From Acidimicrobiia bacterium (GTDB lineage: Bacteria; Actinomycetota; Acidimicrobiia; Spongiisociales; UBA5794): DNA of 7,608 nt. Positions 6,526 through 7,608 of the stretch are shown piece after piece. The stretch lies in contig JAUVPA010000083.1 of assembly GCA_030598905.1 (NCBI GenBank), positions 1 to 7,608 on the forward strand, in the 5' to 3' direction. Position 1 is the stretch's first letter. Each line of letters opens with the position of its first letter. The notes below the pieces were generated by a model. It was not told the origin of the DNA and searched no databases. It saw only the letters and a list, made by a program, of their open reading frames with translations. The translations under genes were made by a program, and so were the position numbers.

Positions 6526-7295
6526 TGCCTCCGACCAGAGAAGCCATTGCCGATCTGATGGCCGTTGCTCTTGCCCGCACTCTGGGTCCGGGAGACTTCG
6601 TTGGAGTGGGCCTGGGGACACCCATGGCCCTCGTATCGTCCGTCGCGGCGCGCCGACTCAACAGCGGAACGGTCGCCGTCCTTGCCGGCGGGACACTGAA
6701 TATCGATGGCGATGTCGAGGTGTGGCTTGGTGGACCCACCGCCGCCGTAGGGACTGCGTCTGGATTCATCAGCCACCTCGACTCGATGGACATGGCGGAA
6801 CGCCAAGCCATGACGACCCAGTTCCTCCGTCCCGCACAGGTGGACGGCCTGGGCAATCTCAACACGAGCCGGATCGGTCCGGTTGAAGCACCGACCGTCC
6901 GGTTCGCCGGCGGACTGGCGACGGCGGACGTTCCTCAGCTCCTCTCGCGGGTTGTGGCATACCTGCCGGACCATCGGCCCCGCAACCTTCCTGAGCGAGT
7001 GAGTTGGGTCACGACTTCGGGCACGGGATGGCCGAACGGGCCATACAAGACGCACGGCGTAACAGGGCTCATCACCGACCTCGCCGTGATCGCCTTCGAT
7101 CGGCCGAGGCCGCGTTTGGCAAGTATTCACCCATGGAGCAGCGCCGACGAGGTCAGGGAGAGAACGGGGTTCGATCTCGATATCGGCGAACATGAGACCA
7201 CGATGGCGCCGACCGATGAAGAGATGGCGGCACTTCTCCACGTCGACCCGATGAGGCGAAGAGACCTCGAGATACGCGTGCCGGCTACCACCTGA
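6525..7295 (+). CDS. Class I CoA-transferase-like beta subunit (IpdB-like)
   Basis: A 256-residue beta subunit partnering the alpha subunit just upstream. The C-terminal part, with LASIHPW, then a DEVRERTGFD helix, PTDEE and a final RRRDLEIRVP, resembles IpdB. In classical class I transferases the beta chain carries the catalytic glutamate in an ExG-like motif near residue 54; here that stretch reads VAVLAGGTLN (50-59), with Ala-Gly-Gly and no acid. Transfer through a glutamyl-CoA intermediate on this chain is thus unlikely, which favours the IpdAB-like reading. The start is either ATG at 6525, overlapping the previous stop by one base (TGATG), or GTG at 6522; I prefer the ATG because TGATG recurs at two other junctions here. 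The ribosome site is weak (GGCGGTGG), pointing to translational coupling. Confidence 0.82.
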   Translation: MPPTREAIADLMAVALARTLGPGDFVGVGLGTPMALVSSVAARRLNSGTVAVLAGGTLNIDGDVEVWLGGPTAAVGTASGFISHLDSMDMAERQAMTTQFLRPAQVDGLGNLNTSRIGPVEAPTVRFAGGLATADVPQLLSRVVAYLPDHRPRNLPERVSWVTTSGTGWPNGPYKTHGVTGLITDLAVIAFDRPRPRLASIHPWSSADEVRERTGFDLDIGEHETTMAPTDEEMAALLHVDPMRRRDLEIRVPATT

Positions 7296-7297
7296 CC

Positions 7298-7302
7298 GGA
7301 GG
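7298..7302 (+). promoter_or_regulatory. Ribosome binding site of the TetR gene
   Basis: GGAGG lies 6 bases before GTG at 7309 and fixes that start. It follows the beta-subunit stop by two bases, so the regulator is probably on the same transcript. Confidence 0.8.
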
Positions 7303-7308
7303 GAGAAC

Positions 7309-7608
7309 GTGACCGAAACCACAAGAGCGAACAAGCGGACCGAAGGGACAGACCGGCGTCAGGAAATCATCGACGCCGCAGCAGAGATCTTCAATGAGAA
7401 GGGCTACGCGGCAACGTCCATTCAGGACGTAGCCGCGGCCGTCGACATCCTCAAAGGAAGCCTCTACTACTACATCAAGTCCAAGGATGACCTGCTGTTC
7501 GAGATCATCCAACAGGTCCATGAAGGTGGTCTCATCAACCTGGAGCGCTCGAAGCTCGAGGAGGGTTCGGCGCTCGACCGCATCCGCGCCTTCGTGACGA
7601 ACCACATC
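7309..7608 (+). CDS. TetR-family transcriptional regulator, 5' part only
   Basis: The first 100 residues of a TetR regulator, cut off by the window end; the frame is open throughout. A variable basic N-tail (about 1-16) leads into helix 1 (EIIDAAAEIFNEKGY), then the helix-turn-helix at about 36-55 (TSIQDVAAAV, GSLYYYIKSK), the hallmark of the family. Helix 4 continues as DDLLFEII, and the ligand-binding domain has begun. It starts 13 bases after the beta-subunit stop, with a good ribosome site. TetR proteins of actinobacterial catabolic clusters commonly sense an acyl-CoA intermediate and repress the genes. By position it would be made from the site 2 promoter and so regulate itself. The KstR2/FadR-like subgroup is a guess. 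Confidence 0.93.
   Translation, partial: MTETTRANKRTEGTDRRQEIIDAAAEIFNEKGYAATSIQDVAAAVDILKGSLYYYIKSKDDLLFEIIQQVHEGGLINLERSKLEEGSALDRIRAFVTNHI

Noticed and set aside
6471..7334. Open frame of 287 codons on the - strand opposite the beta subunit
   Set aside because: Shadow of the beta-subunit gene, which has clear family features and matching neighbours.
1..7608. tRNA, rRNA, CRISPR arrays, insertion sequences, hairpin-plus-T-run terminators
   Set aside because: I looked on both strands and saw none. Apart from 2439-2506 and 5663-5721 there is almost no non-coding space.

Overview
The window is GC-rich, densely coding DNA with actinobacterial character: GTG starts, translationally coupled genes, a probable leaderless promoter, and a TetR regulator next to a CoA-transferase pair resembling IpdA/IpdB of mycobacterial cholesterol catabolism. 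I infer an actinobacterium, but the sequence does not fix the lineage. Nothing indicates a mobile element, phage, CRISPR array or RNA gene. The window looks like one catabolic, CoA-thioester-handling gene cluster.

Layout. Two genes run leftward (positions 2438 to 7): an HMG-CoA-synthase-like protein fused to a C-terminal OB-fold (DUF35) domain, then a SCP-x-type thiolase with intact catalytic motifs. A short divergent promoter region (2439-2506) holds an inverted repeat. Rightward come two different thiolase-like proteins (2507-3601 and 3601-4764) and two standalone zinc-ribbon/OB-fold proteins (4761-5234 and 5231-5662), all overlapping by 1 to 4 bases. A 59-base gap then holds a second copy of the operator-like palindrome overlapping a probable -10 box. 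The alpha and beta subunits of a class I CoA-transferase-like enzyme follow (5722-6525 and 6525-7295). Last is the start of a TetR-family regulator (from 7309, cut by the window end).

How they may work together. Thiolase-fold enzymes that partner DUF35 proteins are known from archaeal acetoacetyl-CoA thiolase/HMG-CoA synthase, BbsAB benzoylsuccinyl-CoA thiolase and the steroid aldolase Ltp2-ChsH2. Here there are four thiolase-fold proteins and three DUF35 modules in about 5.6 kb. Active sites are intact in one protein (1-1200), partial in another (2507-3601) and lost in two (1200-2438 and 3601-4764). I infer at least two hetero-oligomeric complexes, one per strand, that make or break carbon-carbon bonds of an acyl-CoA. 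The CoA-transferase/hydrolase pair would act on the same pathway, and the TetR protein probably controls both promoters through the shared motif. The substrate cannot be determined from this window.
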